DNA of 64,000 nucleotides from Dryas octopetala (GCA_963921425.1 OY992832.1:25943489-26007488); one strand, 5' to 3'; positions 1 to 12,605 are shown, counted from the first letter of the stretch. Translations and numbers: made by a program. The notes: generated from the letters alone by a model not told the origin.

Positions 1-1502
1 CAAAAGTCCGCCTATTGTGAGAGAATGAGGGTCCTTATATAGAGTCAGGAAGTGGAGAGTTCAAAACCAACTAGGAAAAACATTTTCCTTGTCCCTTAAG
101 CAATGAGATTTGTGGCAATGCTTAGGGTTTCCCCTTGGGCTTGCGGCATAACTTAAGCCCACTCTCCTATGTGCCAATTTCTCTAGGGCTTCATGTAGTC
201 CATGTGCATGCTCCGTAGGCCAAATCTTCAATACTTGCTTGTATGGAGGCCCAATAACTTGTGGAAGCTTCTAAAACCATTGACCATATGAGTTGACTTT
301 GACCAACTTCTCCTAGTCCACCTAGGATTCCTTGTAGAAGTAAGATTTCTAGTCCAACATGGATTTCACTTTTACCATTTTTCCCATCATGATTCGCAAT
401 GAAGTTAGGACTCATTTTCCTACTAGGGTTAGGTTTTCCTAGTCTAACAAGGATGTCTCATTTTTGACCTTGGACAATCATGATTTCTTTTTCTTCAAGC
501 TTGATCTTTCCTTGTGTGACTAGGAATCCTCATTCGACTAATATTACAGTTTTTCCTGGTTTGACCAGGATTTCTCTTCTTTTCCTATTTTGACTAAGAA
601 ATGTCCTAAAACGACTCTTTTAGCTTCTTATTCCATCTTTGTTTCATTTAACCTACAAAACACTAAAACAACCTCAAACACACAAAAATGTTGAGTTCTA
701 GCACTCTAAATTAGAGAGTTAGTAACATAAAATGTCATGAAGACTAGGAAACCTAGTCCTTGCCACACACTCCTAGGTTTCCCTTGCCTTAAAGCAACTC
801 TCAACCAATCAGAAACACTCTCTCACCCCTATATAAATCCCCTCACCCTCACCCTCACCCTCTAATTCTCAACATCACCAATTCCCATTGAGAATTCAGA
901 AATTAGAGAAAGGAGAGAGTGAAGTGAGAAGAAGAGAGAGAGAAGTCGAGAAGGGAGAGAGAAGAGGAAAAAGCAACCGAGCCTTGAGCTGCCGTCCGAG
1001 CTTCCACTTTCGATCGACCTCCTTGCTCCGCCACTGTTGCCTTTGTTATCCGGCCACCCTAGTTGCTACCGCCGATCTCCCTTCGTGATTTTTTTGGTTT
1101 TTCTTGTACTCCAACTCTCAATTATTTATACAAGTTGGTTATTTGATCTTAGTATTACAATGTTTAGCATGATTTTCTTGTTGGTTATGGATCAATTACC
1201 TTACGTAATATGAAATAGTTAAGAATCTCATTGCCATGCTAGAACTAGGATAAAACCTTAATTTAAAGTATTCATAAACCCTAGAAGCAAGTGATTGTTT
1301 GATGCCTATATTAAATTCTTAATCTCTGGTTTAAAGATATGTTAGTTTGTTTAATCTCTAGTATTGATCATCTTAGTGTTTTATGCATCTAGTTAATGTT
1401 ATGGATCTGTGTGAAATAATCAAAGACACTAAAACCACAAGTAGCAAATGAATCAACGAGTTCAAGGGATTAGGTTTTGTAAGCTTAGGGGATTCGCCTA
1501 GA
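1..1502. other. Left flanking sequence, no gene seen
   Basis: I see no supported coding region. Positions 200-620 hold loose repeats of short CCTAG- and CTAGGA-centred motifs. Positions 800-840 hold a CCAAT motif and a TATA-like box, followed by a purine-rich stretch at 900-980. Positions 1140-1502 are AT-rich and look like untranslated retrotransposon sequence. They appear to be interrupted at 1503-1507 and to resume at 60094, on the right side of the composite insertion. The small ORF at 888-1088 is mostly purine-rich low complexity, and I do not call it a gene. Confidence 0.5.
830..838 (+). promoter_or_regulatory. TATA-box-like motif
   Basis: TATATAAAT sits about 25 bp downstream of a CCAAT motif (805-809) and upstream of CT/AC-rich leader-like sequence. 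This is typical of a plant promoter or of a retrotransposon LTR. No convincing gene follows, so the promoter may belong to an old LTR element in the flank. Confidence 0.4.
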
Positions 1503-1507
1503 GTTTG

Positions 1508-1955
1508 TGTGAGACCCCAAAAATTTATTTTCGCATTTTATATGAGTTATGTTTTTCAGAGATTGATTGTAATTTATGTTTGAAGTGTTGGGATATTTAT
1601 GTGTAAATCATGGAGATGAAAAGTTGGTTTTGAGTCCGTATGAAATTAGTATTCGTTACAATGAGTCTGTAGTATTTTTCAAAGTCCGAATGTATTTTTG
1701 ACCAATTGTTGAAGTTGGAAGGGTGTAGAAAAGTAGGATTAAATGAGGTGGTTGGATCACAACCGTTGATCATAGGATTGATCCAATGGATGAGAAGGAC
1801 CTAGCCATCACAGACATTTTCTACAGGTTTTATAAATTTGGGTTAGTTCATTTTCAGCGGAGGTCCTGCCAAATTTTTGGTAAGATTTCTCTTGACTTTA
1901 GATCTCACAGGACCACTCCGGGTTCTCAAGGTGAAATTCAGGGACGGTCTTGTCA
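1508..1955 (+). repeat. 5' LTR of element C
   Basis: This 448-bp LTR starts TGTGAGACCCC and ends GGTCTTGTCA. It is followed after 3 bp by a tRNA-iMet primer-binding site. Its last ~150 bp are clearly related to the 3' ends of the B-type LTRs in this window (for example 59913-60024 and, inverted, 47259-47400). The 78-residue ORF at 1786-2022 crosses the LTR end and is not a gene. Confidence 0.75.
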
Positions 1956-1958
1956 ACT

Positions 1959-1970
1959 TAGTATCAGAGC
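1959..1970 (+). other. Primer-binding site of element C (tRNA-iMet)
   Basis: TAGTATCAGAGC matches the plant consensus TGGTATCAGAGC with one change. It lies 3 bp after the LTR end, the same spacing as in elements A and B. Confidence 0.8.
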
Positions 1971-2049
1971 TTTAGGTTTCAGATTTCTTGACTTTGCACT
2001 GAATGTGCATCCCTATGATTGATAAGTCCTTGACTTTCATATAGGTACC

Positions 2050-2519
2050 ATGCCTCCTCGACGTGGCCGACTGCGGGGGACCCACCATAGAGTTGCTGAG
2101 GTACAGATGAGACCGAATAGGGTTTTGAGCAGTCAATTAATAAATTAGCAGAAGCAATGACTACAACTATGCATACTAGAGCCTTTCCTGACGACGAATA
2201 CAGTATTGAGCGTGCCCGCTGACTTGGGGCCTCAATTTTTTTTGGCACTACTGACCCTAGTGAAGCCAACGAATGGAAAATACAACTTGAGAGAATTTTT
2301 GAAGTTATGGGATGTCCTGATGAACAGATGGTTACCTTAGCTACATTCTTGCTTGTGGGTGACGCCTATCACTGGTGGGACTCTGAGCGTTTGGGACTCA
2401 CAGCAGTTGAGATTACTTGGGACAGGTTCAGGGGAGCTTTTTATGAGAAGTACAACCACAGAGTTTATTGCAATGAGAAGAGGGCTGAATCCTTGAGTAT
2501 AAAACAGGGGTCTAACTGA
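2050..2519 (+). pseudogene. Truncated gag of Ty3/gypsy element C
   Basis: The ATG opens a basic Gag start (MPPRRGRLRG), also seen on the minus strand in element B, with an in-frame stop after about 30 codons. In another frame, from about 2226, there is recognisable Retrotrans_gag sequence: WKIQLERIFEVMGCPDEQ, a YHWWDSE segment, then WDRFRGAFYEKY and KRAESLSIKQGSN. These match the capsid region of plant Ty3/gypsy Gag. The gene stops just before the MULE insertion. No zinc knuckle, protease, RT or integrase follows on the far side at 40467, so an older deletion removed the rest. The gag is broken by at least one stop, one frameshift and this truncation. Confidence 0.8.
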
Positions 2520-2534
2520 ATATAATTAAATTAA

Positions 2535-2660
2535 GGGCAAACTGCAATTTAGTACCTCAAGTTTGCCTCGTATTGCAAGTTGGTACCCCCAGTTTAATTT
2601 TCAACGATTTAGTACCTCAACTCCAATTTTTTGGCAACTACATACCTCCGTTAAATTTTC
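2535..2660 (+). repeat. MULE left terminal inverted repeat
   Basis: It pairs with the reverse complement of 40332-40457 at about 90% identity by eye over 120 bp. Shared blocks include GCAATTTAGTA, CTCAAGTTTGCCTC and TTTTCAACGATTTAGTACCT. Weaker AT-rich similarity may extend the TIR further inward. Confidence 0.9.
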
Positions 2661-3220
2661 CATCCAAAACTTTATTAAGTGATGACGTGGCACACTGCTG
2701 GCATTGAGTTGATTTTTCAAAAATGGGCACATTGACAAATAAATAATAAAAAATTACAAAAACTTTTAATAATTTAAATAAAATATTAAAAAAGTAAAAA
2801 CAAAAAGAAAAAAATAAATCCAACTAATCCTTTTTTTTGTCCTTTTTCTTTCTTCTTGTTTTGTTTGCACAATTAAAAGAACAGAAATTCACCTTTTGCA
2901 GATCATCAACAACACAACCACCTGCAGATCGCCAACACCCCCACCTTTTCCTTTCTTTTTTTTTTCTTCTTCTCCACCTCTTTTGCAGATCACCCCTATG
3001 CACCTACACCCACACCCTCCTCCTCCTCCTCCTCCTTCTTCCTCTTCCTCCATTGTGCAGCCCCAACCCCAACCAATACTGCCTAAGGCCGACCGTCAGC
3101 CAATAAACCCACAACAGCGTTAGCCTCCCCCCTCACCACCAACCAATCTATACACTGGCGACACTGCCTAAGGCCAACCATCGTCGTCATTTTATCTCTC
3201 CCTTTCTCTCTCTTTCTCTC
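2661..3220. other. MULE left arm, no gene seen
   Basis: AT-rich then pyrimidine-rich sequence (CT and CCT runs at 2940-3060 and 3190-3220). Short ORFs here are translations of low-complexity tracts. Two copies of a TGCAGATC motif (about 2898 and 2922) resemble inverted ATCTGCAA motifs in the right arm (40085-40130), consistent with an extended but decayed TIR. Confidence 0.5.
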
Positions 3221-5110
3221 CCCTGGATTCCACCTTGAATCTCAGAGAGGTCTTGTGAGAATCCAAAATCAAGGAAAATCCTACCGAAAATTCGGCAAAA
3301 CCTCCCCTGAAAATGGACTAACCCAAAATTTGATAACCTATAAAAACACTTCTAAAAATATTAGACGCCTCTACCACAACAAAAAAAAAAAGTCTTAGAC
3401 ACAAACAACACCACAAAACAGAAGGTTCCAGTATGGTTTTCAGAGCCACTACTTCTCGTGCAGAGCAGGCAAGAATGCTCGCCACTTCTCGTGTAGAGCG
3501 AATCAATGCATGAGCAGGCAGGTGAGTGGGCTCGCCACTTCCCGTGCAAAACAAATCAATGCACGGGCATGCAGGTATCCTCGCACAAACTCTAACACAA
3601 CATTCTCAAATCTAACTCATAACTATCATTGTTTCACAATATAATGCCTCTTGTATATTCAAATTCATCACCACGTACGCAACATTCATCAACACATACT
3701 TGTGAGAAGATTTATACTTAAATCATAGATTTGAAACCCAAATCAATACTTAATTTAATAACTAAGAAGCTAGCTACACCCATAAATAAAGGTAAAGCTT
3801 CCAAAATGTATGTATAAAAATCCAATTTAAACATTCACCCTCCACCAAAGAGAATCTTCTCAAATAAATAAATCAAAGTTCAAAAAAAATCTAAAGATAT
3901 GAATATGGATTTAAATCACTTTCGAAAACCAAAGTCCAACTCACTATGAAACTCCTAGCTTCGATCCTTCGCCGGATCGTCTCAAGCCACAGTCGTCTCG
4001 TCTCGTCTAAAGAAAAAAAAATAGAACAATAAAATAAAATTAGTCCCGACTCAAAGATGTATGTGTGTAATAAACCTCATGTCCCACCCGACACTCGTTC
4101 CAACACAACGATTTACAACATTCACAAGTTAAACCCACAAGACCTCTTCAAACACCCCGAAAGCTAGCTTCTCGACTCAAACTAGCGTCACCTAACAATC
4201 CTAAACTTGAAAGAAACTTGTCCGAGGTTTACTTCGATTGGAAAGCTCATCCTAGAGTAAAATCGGTATCAATAAGGTCCCAAATTAGTCCCAAATAACT
4301 TCGACTTCTCTAACCACAATCAACACAGCCAAGACCAACAACTCACACAAAAATTGCCCAAAAATAATCCTTTAATCTCGAAATTACAATGGGGTTCGAA
4401 ATCACTGTGAGTGCCGCCCAAAGTGGTTGCTTTCAAGATCAATTTTGCCAATTAACAACTACTTCACCCAAGCCCATTCAATTTCTCAATGCTAAACATC
4501 TATAAGGTCTCCTAGGGAAGAAATTTGTCTAAATTAACCACAAGAACATCCCTCTAAAACTAAAAATTTAAGAAATCTCGAATGGCTCTAAAGATTTTTG
4601 TTTTCACAAAACTCAAATTAAACAATGAAATCAATGGGGAAAGAGGAAGCCCATACCTTAAGGAGAAAACCCACTAAAGCCTATGAAGATTCGTGGTGAA
4701 AACTTGCTAGAAATTGGGGAATAAGGTCAGCGGGTCTATTGGCGATTTCCTGAGCAGAGGTCGCGAGCAGGGGGCTGGTTGGCCGGAGGAGAGGTTGGGG
4801 AAGATGGCCGGCATTGGGGGACTCGCTAGGTTGATCGGAGAGTAGCCGGAGAAGGTGGCCGGCTGGGCTAGGTTCTGGCAGGAGCTGCCTCTTGCACAAG
4901 GAGAGTTGCGAGAGAGATAGAGAGTGTGAGATTAGGGGAGGGTAGTCGGCGTCTGGGGGTGCTCGCCGGAGGTCGGGGTCGGCGGGGGTGGCCGACGGTG
5001 GTGGCTGGGAGAAGGGTGTGGGCGCAGGGAGGAAGGTTCGAGAGAGAGAGAGAGTGATGTTCGGAGGGAGAGAGAGACATAGAGAGAAGAAAGAGAGAGT
5101 GATATAGAAA

Positions 5111-5674
5111 TGAGTGTTGCTATTTGCACACCCTTTTTTTTCTTTTTGCACACCTTTTTCTTATTTTTTTTCACTTCACACCCTACACTCCTTCCACAAT
5201 TGAATTTTCTCATACACACACCCCTCCTAATTACCCTAATATCCTCATTTTATCTATTTCAAAAAAAAAAAAAAACACACCCAGCCAGCTCTCCTCCTCC
5301 CTCACCCGGCCACCTCCCCCCTCTACCTGACCCACCCAGTCATTCCCCTCTCTCTCTCTCTCTCTCTCTCTCCACTCCGAACATCCACTTAAAAAAAATT
5401 GCAGGTTGGGCTGGGCTTAAGCTTTCTGGTAGGTGGGGGTGGCTAGCCGGTAAAGGAGTTATGGGAAGTGATGGCCGGCCTCTAGGGAGTATTTTCTAAC
5501 CGGTGGGGTGACTGGTGGTGGCCAGAGAAGGGAGTGGTGGTGTCGGGATAGCTGTGCGTGCTAGCTGGAGGTGGAGGTTAGGTTGGGGAGTCACGCTGGC
5601 TGGTGGTGTCGGGATCTTTCGGCTAGGTTCTCGCCGCCTGAGGAGGGGCTGGGGTGGTCGGCGGGTAAGAGGGA

Positions 5675-5738
<64 letters not shown>

Positions 5739-5916
5739 GGCCGGAGCGAGGCTGGGGTGGTCGACAGTGGTTCTTCACCGGGGGGAGGGGGTGGGGTGCT
5801 GTGACAGGGAGGATAGAATGAAAGATAAAGGGATGGGGTTTTGGGTAATTTTATTTTGGGTGTTTTTGGTTATTTCACAAATTAAACTTTTGGGGTGTGC
5901 AAATTAGCAGCACTAA
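5111..5916. mobile_element. Possible small DNA transposon with short inverted ends
   Basis: It begins near AGTGTTGCTATTTGCACACC and ends with the near-inverse GGGTGTGCAAATTAGCAGCA plus CT. It interrupts LTR E. The interior has CT and GA microsatellites and no transposase. The right flank is poly-A, and I cannot find a convincing TSD, so the class is open. Confidence 0.45.
5677..5733. repeat. (GA)n microsatellite
   Basis: Uninterrupted GA dinucleotides. Translated ORFs of alternating R and E over this stretch are artefacts. Similar tracts occur at 29684-29722, 49421-49445 and 54357-54381. Confidence 0.95.
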
Positions 5917-6719
5917 AAAAAAAAAAAATTACAATGCAAAATTACAAAATTACAAAAATACCCCTCACTTTGTGTTATTAAAACTCTTCAATGCAAAATT
6001 ACAAAAATTACAATGATTTTTGTGTTATTAAAACTCTTCAATGCAAAATTACAAAAATACCCCTCACTTTGAACGTCCGCAAAATTACGCATGCTTTGTG
6101 TCTACGAACTCGTGGAATCAAGACTCATCCAACGTGCCCAAAATCAAAGACGAAAGCTCACTAATTTTAAAAGTCAACTTTTGGTCAAGCCCAATTTAAA
6201 ACAAAAAATTAAAATTAAATCAAAACCCTTTTTATTTCTCAAATAAATTCCCAAAATAATCAAAATAAATTCTCAAAGTATTGAAAATAAAACTTTGAAA
6301 AATACGAGGTCTCACAATTTAATCTCTCACTACGTCTCTAAATGGCCATTACGAATAAAAATTTAAATTTCTCGTGAAATTTGGGTCGGGTCGTTACATT
6401 TTCTTTCTTCCTTTCAGATTTCCCAACCTTGTTAGTATAATAATAAATTTCAGATTTCTAAAAAAAAATATAAGAACAAAATAAATTTTCAGATTTCCCA
6501 AAAAAGAATCAGAAAAATTCTCAACATACTTGGTAAAAAATCCATGGAAATCTGCTAGAAATTCACCATAATCAAACCCAAAAACAGAAAATAAAACCCA
6601 ATCAGAGAGTGGGAGAGAAAGATGAAGGAGGAGAGACAAAAATGAGAGCAAAATAAAGAAAATGAAATTGGGAAAAAGAGAAAGATGATGCTGGTTGACC
6701 TTGAATGATGTCACTACAA

Positions 6720-7260
6720 GAAAACCCTTAATATATATCAGTGATCAACCAATATCTATTTAGGTTTCTAGCCGATATATTGAGTGGTGATATATATCTA
6801 TTCTCCCATATTACATATTGGATATACACTGATGTCTATACTATATTAGATATCGTATTTGTTTGATAATCTGATATGATATAACACCATCGTTATCGGA
6901 TATTAATCATTTCTGATATCTTAAAAACTGCATTCCGATATGTAAGATACTTATGATATCATTAGTAATTTTGAAACCGATATAAAAAATGTATTCAATA
7001 TCGTCTTGGTACTTAAAATCAGATATAAAATGAGTATAGCACATCGGTTTTGTAATTAAAATATGATATAAAAGGTGTATAACATATCGGTTTTCTACTT
7101 AAAATATGATATAAAAGGTGTATAACATATCGGTTTTCTTCTTAAAATATGATATAAAAGTATAATTTAGATATCGGTGTTTTGTTTTTTAAATGATGTT
7201 GAAACTTCATTCCTTATCGTTGCATTTTTACATAATCTGATATGCAATAGGCTTCTGATA
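6720..7260. repeat. CACTA1 left subterminal repeats
   Basis: AT-rich sequence with many ATATCGG / CCGATAT motifs. From about 7040 to 7180 there are three units of roughly 45 bp containing ATCGGTTTT, TTAAAATATGATATAAAAG and GTGTATAACAT. Related CCGATATCTAAA and CAATATCAG motifs occur near the right end (39650-39810). In CACTA elements such motifs are binding sites for the TNPA-type protein. Confidence 0.75.
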
Positions 7261-7577
7261 TTGATAAAAATTAATTGGTAAATATGCATCCACGCAACAA
7301 TTAATAAGCTTCTAAAGTAATCCAACTTAAATTCTTCCATTCATATAAATGAATCCAACATCCAAACTCAGTAATGAAGTTAACAAAATAAGATTACAAA
7401 TCCATATAAAAATATGGATAGCCCTCATCATGTATACCCCGAAAATCACTATCCTATATCCTATCTCCATAACTTTCACAAAATCCATCTCTAGCTAGCT
7501 AGATCCTAATTAAACACATGCCAACATGTACAAAAATAATGAAGGCATGACAGTGCAATTCAGCTAGGCCTAAATTC

Positions 7578-8677
7578 TAGGGGTGGGCGCGGTGCGGTTC
7601 GACTCACTTTTCCCCCGGAACCGTGCGCCGCGCCAGACATTAATACACGGTGCGGTTCGGTGCTTAAAACCATGAAAGAAATAAAAAAACCAAACCAAAC
7701 CAAACCATTCAAAGTGCGGTGCGGTGCGGTTCTCTACCGCGGTTCTGGGCCTAATGGGCTACTATTCAGATTATCACTTTTGGGCCTCACATTTATTTTT
7801 TTAAGCCTAAGCCCAATTATTTAATGATGCAAACCCATCCTAATTAACAAGTTTTGGCAACAAAAAAACAAATTTACAAGTTAATTCAATGAACTTAACC
7901 AAAAAGACTCACATATTAAACTTTGCTTAACCTGCTTAGTACTTAAAACTTAAAAGTTAAAAACAAAATCAATAATTATACAAGTATACAACCAATGACT
8001 ACAACTACAAGTTAAGAATCTGCTTAAAACAAAGTTACTAACTTACTAGTTACTACAAGTTATAAACCTTATATGGCATATACCCTATACACTTATATAG
8101 TATATAACTATATATTATACCCTAGAACTATAAACAATTAAAAATTTTAGTATATAGAGTATAAACTATAAATAATATACTAATTTTTTTTATATAGAAT
8201 ATAAAGAATATACTAATTTTATTATATAGGGTAATGGGTATAACTAAAATTATATACTAAAATTATTGATTTATTATTATATTATATATCTAGAAAATAG
8301 GTCATAGGGTTATATAAAATATATTTCAGGGTCTAAACCCTAAAATATAGCTACGTTAATATTAATTCTAATATTTTATTAGGATTTAGGGTTTATGGTC
8401 TAAAGTGTACAAAAAGTGTATAAAAAGTATATAATAATCGTATAAATATATATAAAAATATATATAATGGTGTATATATGTATAAAAATATAAAAAAATA
8501 TATTTTTTGCAAGTATGCGGTGCGGTTCGGTTCGGTGCGGTTAAATAAGGTGTAGAACCGGAGAGAACCGGTGCAGTTCGGTTTTTTTGGCGGTGTTAAC
8601 TTTTTTTGATCAACGCGGTTTTTTAGCGGTGCGGTTCGGCCGGTTTTGGCAGTGCGCGGTTAAAATGCCCACCCCTA
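7578..8677. mobile_element. Non-autonomous hAT element
   Basis: It starts TAGGGGTGGGC and ends GCCCACCCCTA, a perfect 11-bp inverted repeat, flanked by the 8-bp duplication CTAAATTC (7570-7577 and 8678-8685). Subterminal regions are rich in GGTGCGGTTCGGT motifs, direct at the right end and mixed at the left. The core (7880-8510) is AT-rich and non-coding. With no transposase, it is a deletion derivative or long MITE. Confidence 0.92.
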
Positions 8678-8685
8678 CTAAATTC

Positions 8686-9692
8686 TGCCTATACAAAAGA
8701 TTTGAATGTGAACTAACTAGTATATATCTTCATATCTACAACAAAATGCTCAAAAAGGTACCAAAAACATGCATGTTAGTCTAAATAAAATTCATGGAAA
8801 CATAATCTCCCCATTCAACTCGGACTTCATTTATTTGTTCCTGTGTGTAACTGCTCCTCTTGTTCTTCAGGTGACTCTACTGAAAACAAGAAAGAAAAGT
8901 GCATTAATTAATAAGATTGCAGCAAGGATCCCAAAGTATTGAAAAGTGCATTCAGCAAGGATCCCAAAGGACATTAAGAAAATATAGGCCAAAAGCATTA
9001 ATAAGATTGCAGCAAGTATTGAATTTAGATAGCTGCACATATATATGATTCAGATGGCTTTCAGATAGCCTACATTTCGTGCATTCAGCAAGGGCTTTCA
9101 AATGGCTGCACATATATATGATTCAAAAAATGGATCATGCAAGTATAAATAGTCACAGTATCAGCCTAGAGTTCAGCAATAATGCAAGTAAAAAATAATG
9201 GAAATAAAAGAGAAATGCAGACCCTGTTCTCAGCCTTTCCAGATGACCAAACTGACAAATCTCTATCTCACTCTTTAATGCACACACCACCAACCCAGAC
9301 ACACATACACAGAGAAAAAATTAAAAAGAGGCAAAGCCAAAAAACAAAGTTTTAAAAACCACACACAAACTAGTATCCTAGGCCATCCCCTCCTCCTGTA
9401 ATTCCATTTTCCAAGTTTCCCACTTACTTTATTAATTCAATCAATCCCAATTATTTATAATCATAGATACATAATCAATCCCAATTTTCGGTAACTCGAA
9501 ATTGGAAAGCTTCAATATAATGGTTATCAAATCAAACGATAAGCTACTCATTTATATTTGGTTTGATTGTCTCCAAAAGAGGAACCATCAAAGAAAATCA
9601 TTAACATTAACGGCAAATAATATATAGAACATAATCGCTTTATATTATGAACCATCAGTACAAATATTACACGCATATGCTCAAGCACAAGC
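8686..9692. other. CACTA1 interior, no gene recognised
   Basis: AT-rich sequence with short local duplications (GCAAGGATCCCAAAG at about 8923 and 8957; GCTGCACATATATATGATTCA at about 9032 and 9103). On the minus strand near 8830-8885 a short open stretch ending SPEEQEEQLHTGTNK could be a terminal exon, but I do not recognise it. Confidence 0.4.
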
Positions 9693-9697
9693 ACAAG

Positions 9698-12600
9698 TGT
9701 AACGCCCCGATCCTAGAGCCCAAAAATACACTGAAACTGTCCTTTAAACCTCTTTTCAAAGAATGAGCCATGCACTTAATATAATAAGTAAATACGTTAA
9801 ATAAATCAGAGTGGAAGCTCAAAATATTTATGTAAAATTCACTGGATAAAATCAGTTAAATCAAATTAAAAAAAGGTCCCACTGCCTCGTCTTCTCCTCA
9901 CTGCCTCCTCAGCCTGCTTAACCTGCAAAACATTAACCACACTGCACCATATCCAGGGTGCACCGGGTCATTCAAACAATTAACCCGGTAAGCTCACTAG
10001 AGCTCGTATGAATGAAACGATGTAAATATTTATCCCTGATGAGAATTCACAAGACCTCAAAATACTTTTTTCAATTATCTCAATTTACAATCTACAAGAT
10101 ATTCGCAATAAATCCAAGGCGTAACTGATTAATCCTCATAAATCCGAAATTCTTCAATCACCTAATGTTCCATCAATAATAATAATTATACTCTGATAAA
10201 TCAATTGCCTAACCATCGACAATTAACCTCAACCTCAATCTTTCACATCCTAATTAATATCCTCAACGCATGGACACCATCATTTCCGTCCTCGCGATTC
10301 AAGCCTAAACTTACTAAGTCCTAGCAACAAATGCAATCCAAGCAACCAAACAACCATCAATCTAATTTCACACACTTCGTTCCTTGGAATTTCTCCAGCT
10401 TTATAACTACTTTCAAAAATCTTGTCTTTCAAAATCATTTTTTAAATCCCCTCAACCGTAAATCAAACTCTGAACTGAATTTACCCCTGGAAGCTGATAT
10501 CTCGAAACACTTATTCTTAGAACTCACATCATTCTCGTACCGGTACTGTAGACAATGTCCTGGCCACAATCCCGCCATCGGGCAGGCCCGTATCCTCGTC
10601 ATAATCTCGTACATAGAGGTCATTCTGTAAGAGCAGAACTGTATCCTGGCCACTATCTCGTACGGAGGGGTCGCTCCATACGAGCAGGCTCGTATCCTGG
10701 CCACAATCTCGTACGGAGGGGTCTCTCCACACAAGCAGGCTCATATCCTGGCCACAATCTCGTACGGAGGGGTCACTCCATACAAGCAGGCTCGTATCCT
10801 GGCCACAATCTCGTACGGAGGGGTCTCTCCGCACAAGCAGGCTCGTATCCTGGCCACAATCTCGTACGGAGGGGTCACTCCATACAAGCAGGCTCGTATC
10901 CTGGCCACAATCTCGTACGGAGGGGCCTCTCCGCACAAGCAGGCTCGTATCCTGGCCACAATCTCGTACGGAGGGGTCTCTCCGCACAAGCAGGCTCATA
11001 TCTTGGCCACAATCTCGTACGGAGGGGTCACTCCATACGAGCAGGCTCGCCCAATCAGTACTCGCATTTCCAACTCACAACATTTCACCCACAGTTATTC
11101 CGAACTATGCCAAATCCCTCCGTTATTGATCCCCGCTCATAAAATATCACTTGTCTGTCACTCGAACATACTAACATTTCCTCAATAATTAATTTGATCA
11201 TTTTGTATATAATAACTGTCTAATCATCAATCATAAATCTTAACTATAAACAATCTTTCTTTAATTTGGTGACTCTCCTCTAAGAAACTCTATAATTCCC
11301 AAATAATTCATTCATCTCAAATCATCGTCAATTCATTCTTCCAATTCAAATCCTACACCTAATCTTCTCTAGCGTAAAGCAGCAAATCTATAAAACAGAC
11401 AATTAAACCACGTAAAAGACCAAAATGCCCTTCACGGTGCCATTGCTCGGATACCAAATCCGGCAGCATAACGGCGTCGGGAATGAGATTTCCCGAGCCT
11501 ATGTACCTGTTAAGACCAGACAACCAACAATATACAATAGATTCTTCAACTAGCTATTAAACAACCGTAACGATCGGCCAACCACCATACACGGTGGCTG
11601 CCCGGCCATAAGCAGCACACAAAATAACCCCAAATAGTCACCGAATCTAAAATTAAGCTACTAGGACCCTAGGGAAGTGGAGAATACGAAAAAAAACATC
11701 CAACTCGCCGCCACGAGTGGCGGAGCCGTCGGTGGCAGCGGCGGCACAATCTAAAATCAATAATTTCCTAGAGTTTTCAATTCCAAATAACAATTTTAGG
11801 TTATTAGGGTTGAGAATTGTCTAAAAACCATCCATTATCAATTTCCAAAATCGAAATCAAAGAGAACCCGAAATGGGTTTAAACCCCTAAAATCCAACTT
11901 CACAAATTTCACAAAATTAACAATCAACACCTTAGGGGAAAGAATACTCGTACCTAGAGGGTCATTTTTGACAACTGGACCGACGGCCAACAGTCGCCGG
12001 AAACGCCGGAATCGACGGCGGAAGTCGCCGGCCTTCACAGCGTCGATTCGTCTTCGAGAGGCGTCGGATGGACGATCGGAGCACACCACTATGCTAGACT
12101 CGACGAGGGGAAGCTTTCTGGGCTGGTGCTAGGCCGTGAAGACGCCGGAAACGGCGAGTCAACGCCGGAACTCCAATCGGCGAAGTCTGGGTTCTCGGGT
12201 TCTGAGGAGTTTCTGGGCTGCGCCGACACCAGGGGGAGGAAGAGGGAGGGACGGCGACAAGATCTGGGCCAGTCCCGTCGCCACCCACTGCCGGACGCGC
12301 CGCCACGCGCCGGTGGCAAGCGCGGCAAGGTGAGAGGGCCAGAGAGAGAACAGACGCGAGGGAGAGAGAGAATGTCCGAGAGAGTGGAGAGAGAAAACTG
12401 AGTTTTGGGTTTTAAAACCCCTTTTGAAAAAATTACAAGTTTGCCCTTTACTTCAAATGCCCGTAACTTTCAAACCATAGCTCCGATCGACGCGTGCTAC
12501 GTGTCTACGAACTAGTGGACTCGAGATCTATCCAACGGGCCCAAAGTCAAAAACGAAAGTTCATTAATTTGAAAAGTCAACTTTGGGTCGGGTCGTTACA
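9698..12600 (-). repeat. Solo LTR G1 (A-type)
   Basis: Read on the plus strand it begins TGTAACGCCCCGATCC and ends GGGTCGGGTCGTTACA, with TSD ACAAG on both sides (9693-9697 and 12601-12605). Element A shows that the true LTR direction is minus. At 2903 bp it matches A-type LTR length, and there is no internal domain, so it is a solo LTR left by LTR-LTR recombination. GC-rich ORFs at 11838-12401 are not conserved as reading frames between copies. Confidence 0.9.
10549..11047. repeat. 51-bp hairpin minisatellite in LTR G1
   Basis: About ten tandem units, the regular ones exactly 51 bp apart (CCTGG at 10696, 10747, 10798, 10849). Each holds CTCGTACGGAG, a short spacer, then a near-inverse arm such as CTCCATACGAG or CTCCGCACAAG, followed by CAGGCTCGTATCCTGGCCA. 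Because 51 is a multiple of 3, several frames stay open on both strands and give false repetitive ORFs. Confidence 0.95.
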
Positions 12601-12605
12601 ACAAG

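Larger units (their letters stand above)
3221..6398 (-). repeat. B-type LTR remnant E inside the MULE
   Basis: Sequence from about 3221 aligns by eye to the 3' end of B-type LTRs read on the minus strand (compare 47272 onward). It runs to the shared LTR start, read as GGGTCGGGTCGTTACA at 6383-6398. The first ~15 bp at the low-coordinate end (TGACAGGACCG in intact copies) are replaced by CT-rich sequence, so no TSD can be read. It carries a degenerate hairpin minisatellite at 3455-3590 and a foreign segment at 5111-5916. Confidence 0.75.

Noticed and set aside
5515-5907. Arg/Glu repeat protein
   Set aside because: Translation of a (GA)n microsatellite.
10529-11142. Long repetitive ORFs on both strands (also at 16277-16678, 17951-18319, 20106-20423, 27875-28388)
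   Set aside because: The 51-bp repeat period is a multiple of three, so frames stay open on both strands. Overlapping antisense frames and no domain show they are minisatellite translations.
9698-12600. TGTAACG...CGTTACA termini as a DNA transposon
   Set aside because: Related element A has a PBS, PPT, paired LTRs and 5-bp TSD, so these are LTR termini.
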